Notes under the pieces: model-generated
Told to the model about the DNA's origin: nothing
The model's input: only the letters and a program-made list of their open reading frames with translations
Database searches by the model: none
Shown: positions 17,509 through 26,408 of the stretch, one piece after another
How the letters are laid out: each line of letters opens with the position of its first letter
Numbering within the stretch: position 1 is the stretch's first letter
Source of the DNA: Neptuniibacter sp047778045
GTDB taxonomy: Bacteria; Pseudomonadota; Gammaproteobacteria; Pseudomonadales; Balneatricaceae
NCBI RefSeq assembly: GCF_047778045.1
Contig: NZ_CP180545.1
Span: 868,001 to 932,000, forward strand
DNA length: 64,000 bases
Direction of reading: 5' to 3'
Position numbers and translations under genes: made by a program

Positions 17509-18755
17509 TGAGTGGTTCGATGGAAAACAATATGGTTGTTGCGCTCGATATCGGGACCTCAAAGGTGCTGTGCCTTGTAGGGGAGATCGGTATTGATGGT
17601 GCCATCGAAATTATCGGCATTGGCTCGCATCCATCTCGAGGTCTGAAAAAAGGCGTTGTAGTGAATATCGAATCAACAGTGAGCTCTATTCAGCGTGCTG
17701 TTGAAGAGGCTGAATTGATGGCTGGCTGTAAGATTCACTCTGTGGCTGTTGGTATCGCAGGTAGTCATATTAATAGCCTGAATTCTCATGGGATTGTGGC
17801 TGTTCGTGATAGAGAAGTGACTGAGTATGATCTTGAGCGAGTGATCGATGCTGCACGAGCAGTGGCAATCCCTGCTGATCAGAAAATCTTACACATCTTG
17901 CCTCAAGAATATGAGATTGATAGCTCAGAGGGCATTAAAGAGCCTCTAGGGATGTCTGGTGTGCGTTTAGAAGCGAAGGTGCACCTTGTTACGGGTTCTG
18001 TGAATGCTGCTCAGAATATTGAGAAGTGTGTTCGCCGCTGTGGTCTAGAGGTTGATAATTTAGTTCTAGAGCAATTGGCTTCAAGTTATTCCGTTTTGAC
18101 GGAAGATGAGAAGGAGCTAGGTGTTTGTATGGTAGATATCGGTGGTGGCACCTCTGATATCTCGATTTTTACTGGTGGCTCTATTCGCCATACCGCTGTC
18201 ATTCCGATTGCTGGTGATCAAGTTACAAACGATATCGCGATGGCTTTGCGTACACCTACGCAGCACGCAGAAGAGATCAAAGTTAAATATGCATGTGCGT
18301 TGGCACAGCTCGCTACAGGTGAAGAGACCGTTAAGGTGCCTGGTGTAGGTGATAGGCCTGCTAGGGATCTTTCTCGACAGTCGTTAGCGGAAGTGGTTGA
18401 GCCCCGTTACGAAGAACTGTTTAGCCTGATTCAGGCTGAGTTGAGACGCAGCGGGTTTGAAGATTTAGTCGCAGCAGGCATTGTGCTGACAGGCGGAACT
18501 TCGAAAATGGAAGGTGCCATTGAATTAGCTGAAGAAATCTTCCACATGCCGGTTCGCTTGGCGACACCTCACGGTGTACGAGGGATGGAAGATATTTTAA
18601 GTAGCCCTATATATGCAACAGGCATGGGACTGCTGCAATACGCGCAACAAGATCATGTTGGTGCCGTTGAACAAGACGTCGAGCCAGAAGTCGTAGTGGG
18701 TTCGCAAAAGAGTGTATTAGACAAGATGAGAGCTTGGTTTCAGAACAACTTCTGA
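17508..18755 (+). CDS. ftsA: Cell division protein FtsA
   Basis: Actin-like ATPase that tethers FtsZ filaments to the membrane and recruits later divisome proteins. 415 residues. Phosphate-1 motif VALDIGTSKVLCLVGE at 11-26, the 1C domain, phosphate-2 motif CMVDIGGGTSDISIF near 207, adenosine-site motif GIVLTGGTSKMEG near 325, and a C-terminal amphipathic helix (KMRAWFQNNF) for membrane binding. A 90 bp structured spacer separates it from ftsZ. A weaker in-frame ATG lies four codons later. Confidence 0.97.
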   Translation: MSGSMENNMVVALDIGTSKVLCLVGEIGIDGAIEIIGIGSHPSRGLKKGVVVNIESTVSSIQRAVEEAELMAGCKIHSVAVGIAGSHINSLNSHGIVAVRDREVTEYDLERVIDAARAVAIPADQKILHILPQEYEIDSSEGIKEPLGMSGVRLEAKVHLVTGSVNAAQNIEKCVRRCGLEVDNLVLEQLASSYSVLTEDEKELGVCMVDIGGGTSDISIFTGGSIRHTAVIPIAGDQVTNDIAMALRTPTQHAEEIKVKYACALAQLATGEETVKVPGVGDRPARDLSRQSLAEVVEPRYEELFSLIQAELRRSGFEDLVAAGIVLTGGTSKMEGAIELAEEIFHMPVRLATPHGVRGMEDILSSPIYATGMGLLQYAQQDHVGAVEQDVEPEVVVGSQKSVLDKMRAWFQNNF

Positions 18756-18776
18756 ACAAGCTGAAGGTTTTTAGAT

Positions 18777-18832
18777 TTATAGCAGCAAAAATAGCGTGCT
18801 GCTTTATAGGGGATAGTGCTTGGCAGGGCACT
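18777..18832 (+). promoter_or_regulatory. Two hairpins in the ftsA-ftsZ spacer
   Basis: AGCAGC (18781-18786) pairs with GCTGCT (18798-18803), extended by TATA on both sides with one bulged T. AGTGC (18815-18819) pairs with GCACT (18828-18832). The second hairpin ends just before the AAAGGAG ribosome binding site of ftsZ (18833-18839). No T-run follows, so these are not terminators; a role in translation or mRNA processing of ftsZ is inference. Confidence 0.4.
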
Positions 18833-18845
18833 AAAGGAGCTAACA

Positions 18846-20018
18846 ATGTTTGAACTGTTAGATAGCGTTCCACAAAATGCCGTTATTAAAGTTATCGGTG
18901 TTGGTGGTGGAGGCGGAAACGCTGTAAAACACATGGAAAGTGGTGACCTAGAAGGGGTGGAATTTGTTTGTGCTAATACAGATGCACAAGCACTTTCATC
19001 TATGGCGTCCCAAAAAGTTATCCAACTTGGTAATACGCTAACCAAAGGCCTAGGCGCGGGTGCGAACCCAGAAGTTGGTCGTCAGGCTGCGATGGAAGAT
19101 CGGGATCGCATTGCAGAAATGTTGCAAGGTGCGGATATGGTCTTTATCACGGCTGGTATGGGCGGTGGTACAGGTACGGGTGCTGCTCCTATCGTAGCCG
19201 AAGTAGCTAAAGAACTCGGAATTCTTACAGTCGCGGTAGTGACAAAGCCTTTCCCATTTGAAGGCCGTAAGCGTATGAGTATTGCTATTGAAGGTATCAA
19301 AGAGCTTCGCGAAAGCGTTGATTCCCTCATTATTATCCCTAACGAAAAACTGATGCAGGTACTAGGTCGCAATTGCAGCCTTTTGAATGCATTTGAGTCT
19401 GCCAACGATGTTTTGAAAGGGGCTGTTCAGGGTATTTCGGATCTTATTACGCGTCCGGGTATGATCAATGTCGATTTTGCTGATGTGCGGACTGTTATGT
19501 CTGAAATGGGCATGGCAATGATGGGTACTGGTGGTGCACGGGGTGAGAACCGAGCTGCTGAAGCTGCAGAGAAAGCGATCAAGAGTCCACTGCTTGATAA
19601 CGTAGATCTGAAAGGCGCGAGCGGTATCTTGGTCAATATCACTGCCGGTATGGATCTCAGCTTAGGCGAATTTACAGAAGTGGGTAATCAGATTGAAGAG
19701 TATGCATCTGAAAATGCCACGATTGTTATCGGTACAGTTATTGAACCTGAGATGACTGACGAACTCAAAGTGACAGTTGTTGCTACGGGGTTAGATAAGC
19801 CAGAAGAAACGGTTCGCCCTGTTTCTGGCGGAATGCAAAAAGTGGATGGAAGTTTAGACCTTGAGCAGATCGATCTGCCAACGGTTTTGCGCCGCAAAAA
19901 AAATGAGGCACTTGACGGGCCGGCTGAGCCTGAAAGTGAGTTGTTAAAATCAACAGGTACTGAGAGCGAGTCCGCTTATTTAGATATTCCTACTTTTCTG
20001 CGCAAACAAGCGGATTAA
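18846..20018 (+). CDS. ftsZ: Cell division GTPase FtsZ
   Basis: Tubulin homologue that forms the Z-ring. From the ATG at 18846, with AAAGGAG 6 nt upstream, the protein has 390 residues. A TTG 30 bp upstream is in frame but lacks such a site. N-terminal IKVIGVGGGGGNAVKHM, tubulin signature GGGTGTGAAPI near residue 105, the T7 loop NVDFADVRTVMSEMG, a short variable linker, and the conserved C-terminal peptide YLDIPTFLRKQAD that binds FtsA and ZipA. Complete. Confidence 0.98.
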   Translation: MFELLDSVPQNAVIKVIGVGGGGGNAVKHMESGDLEGVEFVCANTDAQALSSMASQKVIQLGNTLTKGLGAGANPEVGRQAAMEDRDRIAEMLQGADMVFITAGMGGGTGTGAAPIVAEVAKELGILTVAVVTKPFPFEGRKRMSIAIEGIKELRESVDSLIIIPNEKLMQVLGRNCSLLNAFESANDVLKGAVQGISDLITRPGMINVDFADVRTVMSEMGMAMMGTGGARGENRAAEAAEKAIKSPLLDNVDLKGASGILVNITAGMDLSLGEFTEVGNQIEEYASENATIVIGTVIEPEMTDELKVTVVATGLDKPEETVRPVSGGMQKVDGSLDLEQIDLPTVLRRKKNEALDGPAEPESELLKSTGTESESAYLDIPTFLRKQAD

Positions 20019-20098
20019 TTGGAATGTCCTTTCTAAAAGGGCGATTATTTGTTAGTATCTCGCGCTAGAGTGGCCTATTTTATTTTTTGGCAGATAGC

Positions 20099-21013
20099 AT
20101 GATTAAACAGAGAACATTAAAAAACAGCATTAAAGCAACAGGTATTGGTCTGCATACGGGTCAGAAAGTTTATCTGACGTTGAAGCCAGCACCAGTAAAT
20201 ACCGGTATTGTTTTCCGTCGTACTGACTTGGATCCAGTTGTTGAGATCCTTGCGCACGCGCACAATGTTTCTGATACAAAACTGTCAACCAACCTGGCTA
20301 AAGATGGCGCGCGTATAGCGACTGTTGAGCATCTACTTTCTGCAATGGCTGGTTTAGGTATTGATAATGCCTATGTTGAGCTAAGTGCAGAAGAAGTTCC
20401 AATTATGGATGGTAGTGCTGCGCCGTTTGTATTCTTGATCCAGTCGGCAGGCCTAGAAGAGCAGAATGCTCCTAAAGAATTTATCCGTATTAAGAAAGAA
20501 GTAACGGTTGAAGCTGATGGCAAATCAGCGACGTTCAAGCCGTTTGACGGCTTTAAAGTGGGCTTCAAAATTGATTTTGAGCACCCTGCATTTGAAGGCC
20601 GTAACATGGAAGCTTTCCTAGACTTCTCTAGTACTTCCTTCGTTAAAGAAGTTAGCCGTGCGAGAACCTTTGGTTTTATGAGTGACTATGAATACCTTCG
20701 CTCTCAGAACCTAGCATTAGGTGGTAGCTTTGATAATGCAATCGTAGTTGATGATTACCGTATTCTTAATGAAGACGGCCTTCGTTATGACGATGAATTT
20801 GTGAAGCATAAAGTGCTGGATGCGGTGGGTGACCTGTATCTATTAGGTAAGAGCTTGATCGGTGAGTTCTACGGAAACAAATCAGGACATTACCTTAATA
20901 ATCGTCTATTGCGTGAATTGTTGGCGCAAGAAGATGCTTGGGAAGTGGTGACTTTCGAAGACAATGAAGAAAGCGCACCTATCTCTTATCAGAAGCCAGT
21001 GTTAGCGGTCTGA
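20099..21013 (+). CDS. lpxC: UDP-3-O-acyl-N-acetylglucosamine deacetylase LpxC
   Basis: Zinc enzyme for the committed step of lipid A synthesis. The ATG at 20099 (MIKQRTLKNSI, the standard LpxC start) is chosen over a TTG at 20087; 304 residues. Motifs: KATGIGLHTGQ, the zinc site TVEHLLSAMAGLGIDN with its His near residue 78, IMDGSAAPFV, ARTFGF, and KHKVLDAVGDLYLLG, which carries the second zinc-site His and Asp. Usual end of the dcw cluster. A terminator follows 18 bp after the stop. Confidence 0.97.
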   Translation: MIKQRTLKNSIKATGIGLHTGQKVYLTLKPAPVNTGIVFRRTDLDPVVEILAHAHNVSDTKLSTNLAKDGARIATVEHLLSAMAGLGIDNAYVELSAEEVPIMDGSAAPFVFLIQSAGLEEQNAPKEFIRIKKEVTVEADGKSATFKPFDGFKVGFKIDFEHPAFEGRNMEAFLDFSSTSFVKEVSRARTFGFMSDYEYLRSQNLALGGSFDNAIVVDDYRILNEDGLRYDDEFVKHKVLDAVGDLYLLGKSLIGEFYGNKSGHYLNNRLLRELLAQEDAWEVVTFEDNEESAPISYQKPVLAV

Positions 21014-21031
21014 TAAATAGAAATAATTAAG

Positions 21032-21061
21032 AGCCGAACTTTTATAGTTCGGCTTTTTTTT
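21032..21061 (+). terminator. Rho-independent terminator after lpxC
   Basis: AGCCGAACT (21032-21040) and AGTTCGGCT (21046-21054) form a perfect 9 bp stem with a 5 nt loop, followed by eight Ts. It closes the dcw-lpxC transcription unit and separates it from secA. Confidence 0.93.
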
Positions 21062-21155
21062 GTCTATTTTCCTATTTTTTTTCATATTTTTTTTATTTCC
21101 CCTTTTAGATTCATTTTCTGCCCCCAATAAAGGTAGAATGCTGAGTTAATTTTTA

Positions 21156-21203
21156 TCCGCTAATCGAGCGGACTACAGGTTTTAGACTTCACAGGTATAA
21201 GTC
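21156..21203 (+). promoter_or_regulatory. secA leader hairpins
   Basis: TCCGCT (21156-21161) pairs with AGCGGA (21167-21172), and GACTT (21185-21189) pairs with AAGTC (21199-21203), the second ending 5 nt before the secA start codon. A -10-like TAGAAT lies at 21134-21139 with only a weak -35. No secM or other frame precedes secA here, so any feedback control of secA would have to act through this leader. Function is inferred. Confidence 0.35.
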
Positions 21204-21208
21204 GAGAT

Positions 21209-23953
21209 ATGCTGACAGGACTGTTTAAGAAAGTTTTTGGTAGTAAGAATGATCGCGAATTAAAGCGCATGGGCAAGATCGTAAAGGCGATCAATGCGTT
21301 GGAAGTAGATCTAGAAAAACTAACGGATGAAGAGCTAAAGGCTAAAACGGCTGAATTCCGTCAGCGTCTTGATGATGGCGCGACTCTGGAACAGATCCTT
21401 CCTGAAGCTTTTGCTACGGTAAGAGAAGCATCAAAGCGTGTTATGGGTATGCGCCATTTTGATGTTCAGCTTATCGGTGGTATGACGCTAAATGATGGCA
21501 AAGTTGCCGAGATGCGTACGGGTGAAGGTAAAACCCTTGTAGCGACCTTGGCTGTGTATCTGAATGCGCTGCCTGCTGAAGGCGTTCACGTAGTCACGGT
21601 GAATGATTACCTAGCAGAGCGTGATGCTGAATGGATGCGCCCTCTTTATGAATCTCTAGGCTTAACGGTAGGTGTTGCGCTTTCTGGTCAAAATCCAGAA
21701 GTAAAACGTGCTGCTTACGCTTGTGATATCACCTACGGCACAAACAATGAATTTGGCTTTGATTATCTTCGCGATAACATGGCTTTCAGTACTGCTGAAA
21801 AAGTACAGCGTGGCTTTAGCTTCGCTGTAGTCGATGAGGTTGACTCCATCCTAATCGACGAAGCACGTACTCCTTTGATTATCTCAGGTCCAGCTGAAGA
21901 TAGTTCTCAGTTATACATCACTATTAATGAGTTGATTCCTTCGTTAGAGAAATTCGATGGTGAAATTGATCCTCAGGACGAAGAGCAGGAAATTAACGAG
22001 CACTTCGTTGTTGATGAGAAAAACCGTACGGTTGAACTGACTGAAGCGGGTCATACTGCTGTTGAAGAGATGCTTGCGCAAAAAGGTCTTCTGAGTGAAG
22101 GAGATAGCCTGTATGCACCTCAGAACCTTAACTTGCTGCACCACGTGCTAGCGGGATTGAGAGCGCATAACTTATTCCAACGTGATGTCGATTATATTGT
22201 GCAAGGCAATCAGGTTGTGATTGTTGATGAGCACACAGGTCGAATCATGGAAGGCCGTCGTTGGTCAGAAGGTTTGCACCAAGCGGTAGAAGCAAAAGAG
22301 GGTGTGTCGGTTCAGAATGAGAGCCAGACTTTTGCATCAACCACATTCCAGAACTACTTCCGTCTGTACGACAAGCTTTCCGGTATGACGGGTACGGCGG
22401 ATACGGAAGCATTCGAGCTTCGCCAGATTTACGGTTTAGATGTTGTTGTAATTCCAACCAACAAAACGATCGCGCGTAAAGATGAGAACGATCTGGTTTA
22501 CCTGACGGTTGAAGAAAAGTACGAAGCTATTATCAAAGAAATTCGTGCTTGTCAGGAAGCGGAGCGTCCAGTACTTGTGGGTACAGCGTCTATCGAATCT
22601 TCTGAATTGATCTCTTCATTACTGAAGAAAGAAAAAATAACGCACAATGTATTGAACGCTAAGAACCATGGTGGTGAAGCGTCAATTATTGCTCAGGCGG
22701 GTCGTCCGGGTGCGGTAACTATCGCGACTAACATGGCTGGTCGTGGTACCGATATTGTGTTGGGTGGTAAGTTAGAGGCTGAACTAGCTGAACTTGATAA
22801 CCCATCTGAAGAACAGGTTGCTGAATTGACGGCTGCTTGGCAGAAGCGCCATGAACAGGTTTTGGAAAATGGCGGTCTACATATTGTAGGTACTGAACGT
22901 CATGAATCTCGTCGTATTGATAACCAGCTACGTGGTCGTGCAGGTCGTCAGGGTGACCCAGGTTCATCTCGATTCTTCTTGTCTCTAGAAGATGATTTGA
23001 TGCGAATCTTTGCTTCTGATCGTGTAAGACAGTTGATGCAAGCGCTAGGTATGGAGCGTGGCGAAGCTATCGAGCATAAGATGGTAAGTAATGCGATTGA
23101 GAAAGCGCAGCGTAAAGTAGAAGGTCGTAACTTTGATATCCGTAAGTCATTGCTTGAGTATGATGATGTAGCTAATGATCAGCGTACAATCATCTACGAA
23201 CAGCGTAATGATTTGATGGCAACTGACGATATCTCTGAAACAGTAAATTCTGTTCGTGAAGAGGTTGTCGCGAATAAATTTAGTGAGTTTGTTCCGCCGC
23301 AGAGCCTTGAAGAGCAGTGGGATATTCCGGGTCTTGAGAAAGCCTTGGAAACTGATTTCTCCATTAAAATGCCTATCCAAGAGTGGCTAGATCAGGATGA
23401 TTCATTGCATGAAGAAACCCTGCATCAAAAAGTTCAGGATACAGTGCTAGAGGTTTATCAGCAGAAAGAAGCGCAAGTGGGTGAATCTACAATGCGTAAC
23501 TTTGAGAAGCAGGTTATGCTTCAGGTGCTAGATACCCTGTGGAAAGAACACCTACAGACTATGGATCACCTGCGTCAGGGCATTCACCTTCGAGGTTATG
23601 CACAGAAGAACCCTAAGCAGGAATACAAGCGTGAATCTTTCCACCTATTCCAAGAATTGCTGGAAAATATCAAGCGTGATGTCATTCGTATTCTAAGTCA
23701 TGTGCAAGTTCAGCAGCCTGAAGATGTTGAAGCGATGGAGCAGCAGCGTCGTGAGCAGGCTGAACGACAGCAGATGGACTTTAAACATGACAATAGCTCA
23801 GCTATGTCAGGTGAAGAGGGTGAAAGTTCCAATGCTGAAGAGCAAGCTCAGCCAGAAACTTTCGTTCGAGATGGCCGTAAAGTAGGTCGTAACGAACCAT
23901 GTCCTTGTGGTTCAGGTAAAAAATACAAGCAGTGTCACGGTAAGCTTTCGTAA
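21209..23953 (+). CDS. secA: Protein translocase ATPase SecA
   Basis: Motor ATPase driving export through SecYEG. 914 residues, full length. Domains in order: nucleotide-binding domain 1 with MRTGEGKTLVATLA (Walker A, about residue 103), VVDEVDSILIDEARTP (DEAD-type Walker B), preprotein cross-linking region (about 225-370), NBD2 with TNMAGRGTDIVLGG and QLRGRAGRQGDPGSS, helical scaffold and wing domains, and a C-terminal zinc tail with CPCGSGKKYKQCHG that binds SecB and lipids. It has its own promoter region after the lpxC terminator. Confidence 0.98.
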   Translation: MLTGLFKKVFGSKNDRELKRMGKIVKAINALEVDLEKLTDEELKAKTAEFRQRLDDGATLEQILPEAFATVREASKRVMGMRHFDVQLIGGMTLNDGKVAEMRTGEGKTLVATLAVYLNALPAEGVHVVTVNDYLAERDAEWMRPLYESLGLTVGVALSGQNPEVKRAAYACDITYGTNNEFGFDYLRDNMAFSTAEKVQRGFSFAVVDEVDSILIDEARTPLIISGPAEDSSQLYITINELIPSLEKFDGEIDPQDEEQEINEHFVVDEKNRTVELTEAGHTAVEEMLAQKGLLSEGDSLYAPQNLNLLHHVLAGLRAHNLFQRDVDYIVQGNQVVIVDEHTGRIMEGRRWSEGLHQAVEAKEGVSVQNESQTFASTTFQNYFRLYDKLSGMTGTADTEAFELRQIYGLDVVVIPTNKTIARKDENDLVYLTVEEKYEAIIKEIRACQEAERPVLVGTASIESSELISSLLKKEKITHNVLNAKNHGGEASIIAQAGRPGAVTIATNMAGRGTDIVLGGKLEAELAELDNPSEEQVAELTAAWQKRHEQVLENGGLHIVGTERHESRRIDNQLRGRAGRQGDPGSSRFFLSLEDDLMRIFASDRVRQLMQALGMERGEAIEHKMVSNAIEKAQRKVEGRNFDIRKSLLEYDDVANDQRTIIYEQRNDLMATDDISETVNSVREEVVANKFSEFVPPQSLEEQWDIPGLEKALETDFSIKMPIQEWLDQDDSLHEETLHQKVQDTVLEVYQQKEAQVGESTMRNFEKQVMLQVLDTLWKEHLQTMDHLRQGIHLRGYAQKNPKQEYKRESFHLFQELLENIKRDVIRILSHVQVQQPEDVEAMEQQRREQAERQQMDFKHDNSSAMSGEEGESSNAEEQAQPETFVRDGRKVGRNEPCPCGSGKKYKQCHGKLS

Positions 23954-23977
23954 GAGTGAACTGTTTATTGGTCAACA

Positions 23978-24005
23978 CAGAAAGCAGCTTTTAAGCTGCT
24001 TTCTG
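23978..24005 (+). terminator. Perfect palindromic stem-loop between secA and argJ
   Basis: CAGAAAGCAGCTT (23978-23990) and AAGCTGCTTTCTG (23993-24005) form a perfect 13 bp stem with a 2 nt loop, placed 24 nt after the secA stop and 18 nt before the argJ start. No T-run follows the full stem. It could act as a 3'-end or stability element, or as a weak terminator. Confidence 0.5.
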
Positions 24006-24023
24006 CATCTTAGGAGAGAGAAA

Positions 24024-25244
24024 ATGGCAGTCGGGCCAGCTACATTTCCAGAAAAAATGCACCCAGTTGCAGGATTTAAATTAGGAACAGCTTCTGCAGG
24101 TATTAAAACTCCAGGTCGAAAAGATGTTGTGCTGATGGAGTTATGTGAAGGAGCTAATGTCGCAGGTGTTTTTACTTTAAATGCTTTTTGCGCAGCTCCT
24201 GTGCAGATTTCTAAAAAACATTTAGAAGCTGTAGCAACGCGATATTTTATTGTTAATACAGGTAACGCTAATGCGGGTACCGGTGAGGAAGGTTGGAATG
24301 ATGCTATTACAACCTGTGAAGAGGTCGCGAAGCTTTGCGCTTCGGATGTTGAGGCGGTTCTTCCTTTCTCCACTGGGGTTATTGGTGAAAAGTTGCCTGT
24401 AGAGAAGTTAGTGTCAGCTTTGCCTGCAGCTAAAAGTGCTCTATCTGAATTAGGTTGGGATGAGGCTGCAGAAGGTATTTTAACCACTGATACACGAATC
24501 AAAGGCGCTAGTCATCAATTTGAGTACCAAGGCAAAGTTGTAACTTTGACTGGTATTTCAAAAGGCTCAGGCATGATTAAGCCAAATATGGCGACAATGC
24601 TGGGCTATGTGGCAACAGATGCGCAAGTTGATGCTGATTTATTGAAAGTGCTACTAACTGATACAGCCAATTGCTCCTTTAACCGTATTACGGTTGATAG
24701 TGATACATCTACAAATGATTCTTGTATGTTGGTTGCGACTGGGAAATCAGGTGTATCAGTTTCTTCGGAAGATAGTTCCCTACTAGCCTTATTTAAATCT
24801 GAATTGACACAACTTATGCAAGACTTGGCGCATGCGATTGTACGTGATGGCGAGGGAGCCACTAAGTTTGTGACAGTGAAAGTTGAGTCGGCTAAGACTC
24901 AGCAAGAGGCTTTGAAAACGGCTTTTGATATTGCTCACTCTCCACTGGTTAAAACGGCTTTATTCGCTTCAGATCCAAACTGGGGGCGTGTATTAGCGGT
25001 AGTTGGGCGTGCCGACATAGAAAATTTAGATCTTAATGCGTTAGAGATCTATTTAGGCGATGTTTGTATCGTTAGTAAGGGTGGAAAAGACGCTACTTAC
25101 ACTGAAGAAGCTGGTCAGGCGGTTATGGATCAGGAAGAGATTCTAATTCGAGTCGTGCTTAATCGTGGTGACGTGTCAGAGACGGTATGGACTACGGACC
25201 TTTCCCATGACTATGTCAGCATCAATGCGGATTACCGTAGCTAA
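24024..25244 (+). CDS. argJ: Bifunctional glutamate N-acetyltransferase / ornithine acetyltransferase ArgJ
   Basis: Recycles the acetyl group in arginine synthesis by transferring it from acetylornithine to glutamate. The start ATG at 24024 is preceded by TAGGAGAG; upstream in-frame codons would run back into secA and are rejected. 406 residues, as in the family. FKLGTASAGIK at the N-terminus, NTGNANAGTGEEG, the autocleavage site KPNMATMLGY (Thr is the N-terminal nucleophile of the beta chain), and DPNWGRVLAVVGR near the end. The stop overlaps the next gene (TAATG). Confidence 0.96.
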   Translation: MAVGPATFPEKMHPVAGFKLGTASAGIKTPGRKDVVLMELCEGANVAGVFTLNAFCAAPVQISKKHLEAVATRYFIVNTGNANAGTGEEGWNDAITTCEEVAKLCASDVEAVLPFSTGVIGEKLPVEKLVSALPAAKSALSELGWDEAAEGILTTDTRIKGASHQFEYQGKVVTLTGISKGSGMIKPNMATMLGYVATDAQVDADLLKVLLTDTANCSFNRITVDSDTSTNDSCMLVATGKSGVSVSSEDSSLLALFKSELTQLMQDLAHAIVRDGEGATKFVTVKVESAKTQQEALKTAFDIAHSPLVKTALFASDPNWGRVLAVVGRADIENLDLNALEIYLGDVCIVSKGGKDATYTEEAGQAVMDQEEILIRVVLNRGDVSETVWTTDLSHDYVSINADYRS

Positions 25245-26203
25245 TGGCTAATCAGGTTGTGCATGTCGCAGCGGCTGCTATCTGGAATAGTAAGCGTGAG
25301 TTGCTGATTGCGAAACGCCCTGATGATAAACACCAGGGCGGTTTGTGGGAGTTCCCTGGCGGTAAGGTTGAGCCGGGAGAAACTGTGCTCGATGCTTTAA
25401 GCCGTGAGCTTGATGAAGAGCTGGGGATCAGGCTTACGAAAGCAGAAAAGCTGATAGAGGTTCCTTATCACTATCCTGATAAATCAGTTTTACTCGATGT
25501 TTATAGCATTACTGCATTTGAGGGAGAGCCTTGGGGTAAGGAAGGGCAGCCAGTGCGTTGGGTGAAGCTTGATGAGTTGGATGGCTATGAGTTCCCTGCT
25601 GCAAATAAACCGATCTTGGATGCCTGCCTTTTACCAAAATCACTTGCTATAACGCCATATCTTTCAGATCTTCAACAGCTTGAAGTATCTATTATGCAAG
25701 CAATAAAGGGTGGGGCTGAAGGTGTAGTCCTTCGAGCTCCACTATTTGAGACTGATTCAGTAGCATTGGATAAAGCAATTGATTTCATCAATGCTCAAGT
25801 GGATGTGGCCTCTGTGAGGGATGCTTTCTTTGCGGTAAACACCACTGTAGACATTGCGAATAAGATGGCTCTTGAGGCAGTTCATCTTTCAGTGAGTAAT
25901 CTGGAAAAGTTGAATCATAGAGATGAGTTCACTGGGCGTTGGCTGGGTGCATCTTGTCATAATGCTGAAGAGTTATCCGAAGCGATAGCTAAAGGGGTTG
26001 ATTACGTAATGTTATCACCAGTGCAGCATACACAATCGCACCCTGAGGTAGAACCATTAGGTTGGAACGCTTTTTCCGAATTAGCTAAGTCTAGCTCGGT
26101 GCCTGTGTTTGCTTTGGGTGGCATGGATAAAGGCGATCTAACTCTCGCTGTGGAGAATGGTGCGCAAGGTATAGCGGCAATTAGTGCATGGTCGGAGGGA
26201 TAG
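25244..26203 (+). CDS. Nudix (MutT-type) hydrolase fused to a ThiE-like domain
   Basis: 319 residues in two domains. Residues 1-130 form a MutT-type Nudix hydrolase with the full Nudix box GGKVEPGETVLDALSRELDE then ELGI; the expected activity is removal of 8-oxo-dGTP from the nucleotide pool. Residues about 150-319 resemble thiamine phosphate synthase (GRWLGASCHNAEEL, DYVMLSPVQHTQSHPE, VPVFALGGM). This fusion is known in Pseudomonas and other gammaproteobacteria. The role of the second domain is uncertain, since the rest of a thiamine pathway is not nearby. It overlaps argJ upstream, and its 3' end overlaps convergent yacG by 23 bp. Confidence 0.93.
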   Translation: MANQVVHVAAAAIWNSKRELLIAKRPDDKHQGGLWEFPGGKVEPGETVLDALSRELDEELGIRLTKAEKLIEVPYHYPDKSVLLDVYSITAFEGEPWGKEGQPVRWVKLDELDGYEFPAANKPILDACLLPKSLAITPYLSDLQQLEVSIMQAIKGGAEGVVLRAPLFETDSVALDKAIDFINAQVDVASVRDAFFAVNTTVDIANKMALEAVHLSVSNLEKLNHRDEFTGRWLGASCHNAEELSEAIAKGVDYVMLSPVQHTQSHPEVEPLGWNAFSELAKSSSVPVFALGGMDKGDLTLAVENGAQGIAAISAWSEG

Positions 26204-26408
26204 GTTGATCTTTATCAATCTGTTCTTCCGTTTCGCCACTACTAAAATCGCTAGCAGCTTTTGATTCAGGTATCGCATACTCTTCGCTTGCCCAAGCACC
26301 TAAATCAATCATTTTGCAGCGCTCACTGCAGAAGGGTCTGAAAGGATTGCTGCTGTCCCAGGCCTGCTCTTTAGAGCAGGTTGGGCATTTGATTTTTGTA
26401 CTACTCAT
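26181..26408 (-). CDS. yacG: DNA gyrase inhibitor YacG (zinc protein)
   Basis: Small zinc-finger protein reported to bind GyrB and inhibit gyrase. 75 residues. Four cysteines in the family pattern: CPTC at 8-11 and CSERC near 27-31, followed by MIDLGAWASEEYAIP, the strongly conserved core. The acidic C-terminus is variable. ATG overlaps the coaE stop (TAATG), the usual coaE-yacG pair. Confidence 0.94.
   Translation of the reverse strand: MSSTKIKCPTCSKEQAWDSSNPFRPFCSERCKMIDLGAWASEEYAIPESKAASDFSSGETEEQIDKDQPIPPTMH

Noticed and set aside
20019..20098. Separate promoter directly before lpxC
   Set aside because: Only TTGTTA at 20049 is promoter-like and no -10 lies at a suitable distance; read-through from ftsZ is simpler.
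23907..24023. N-terminal extension of argJ into secA
   Set aside because: It would read the SecA zinc tail in another frame and cross the 13 bp palindrome; the ATG at 24024 has a good ribosome binding site.
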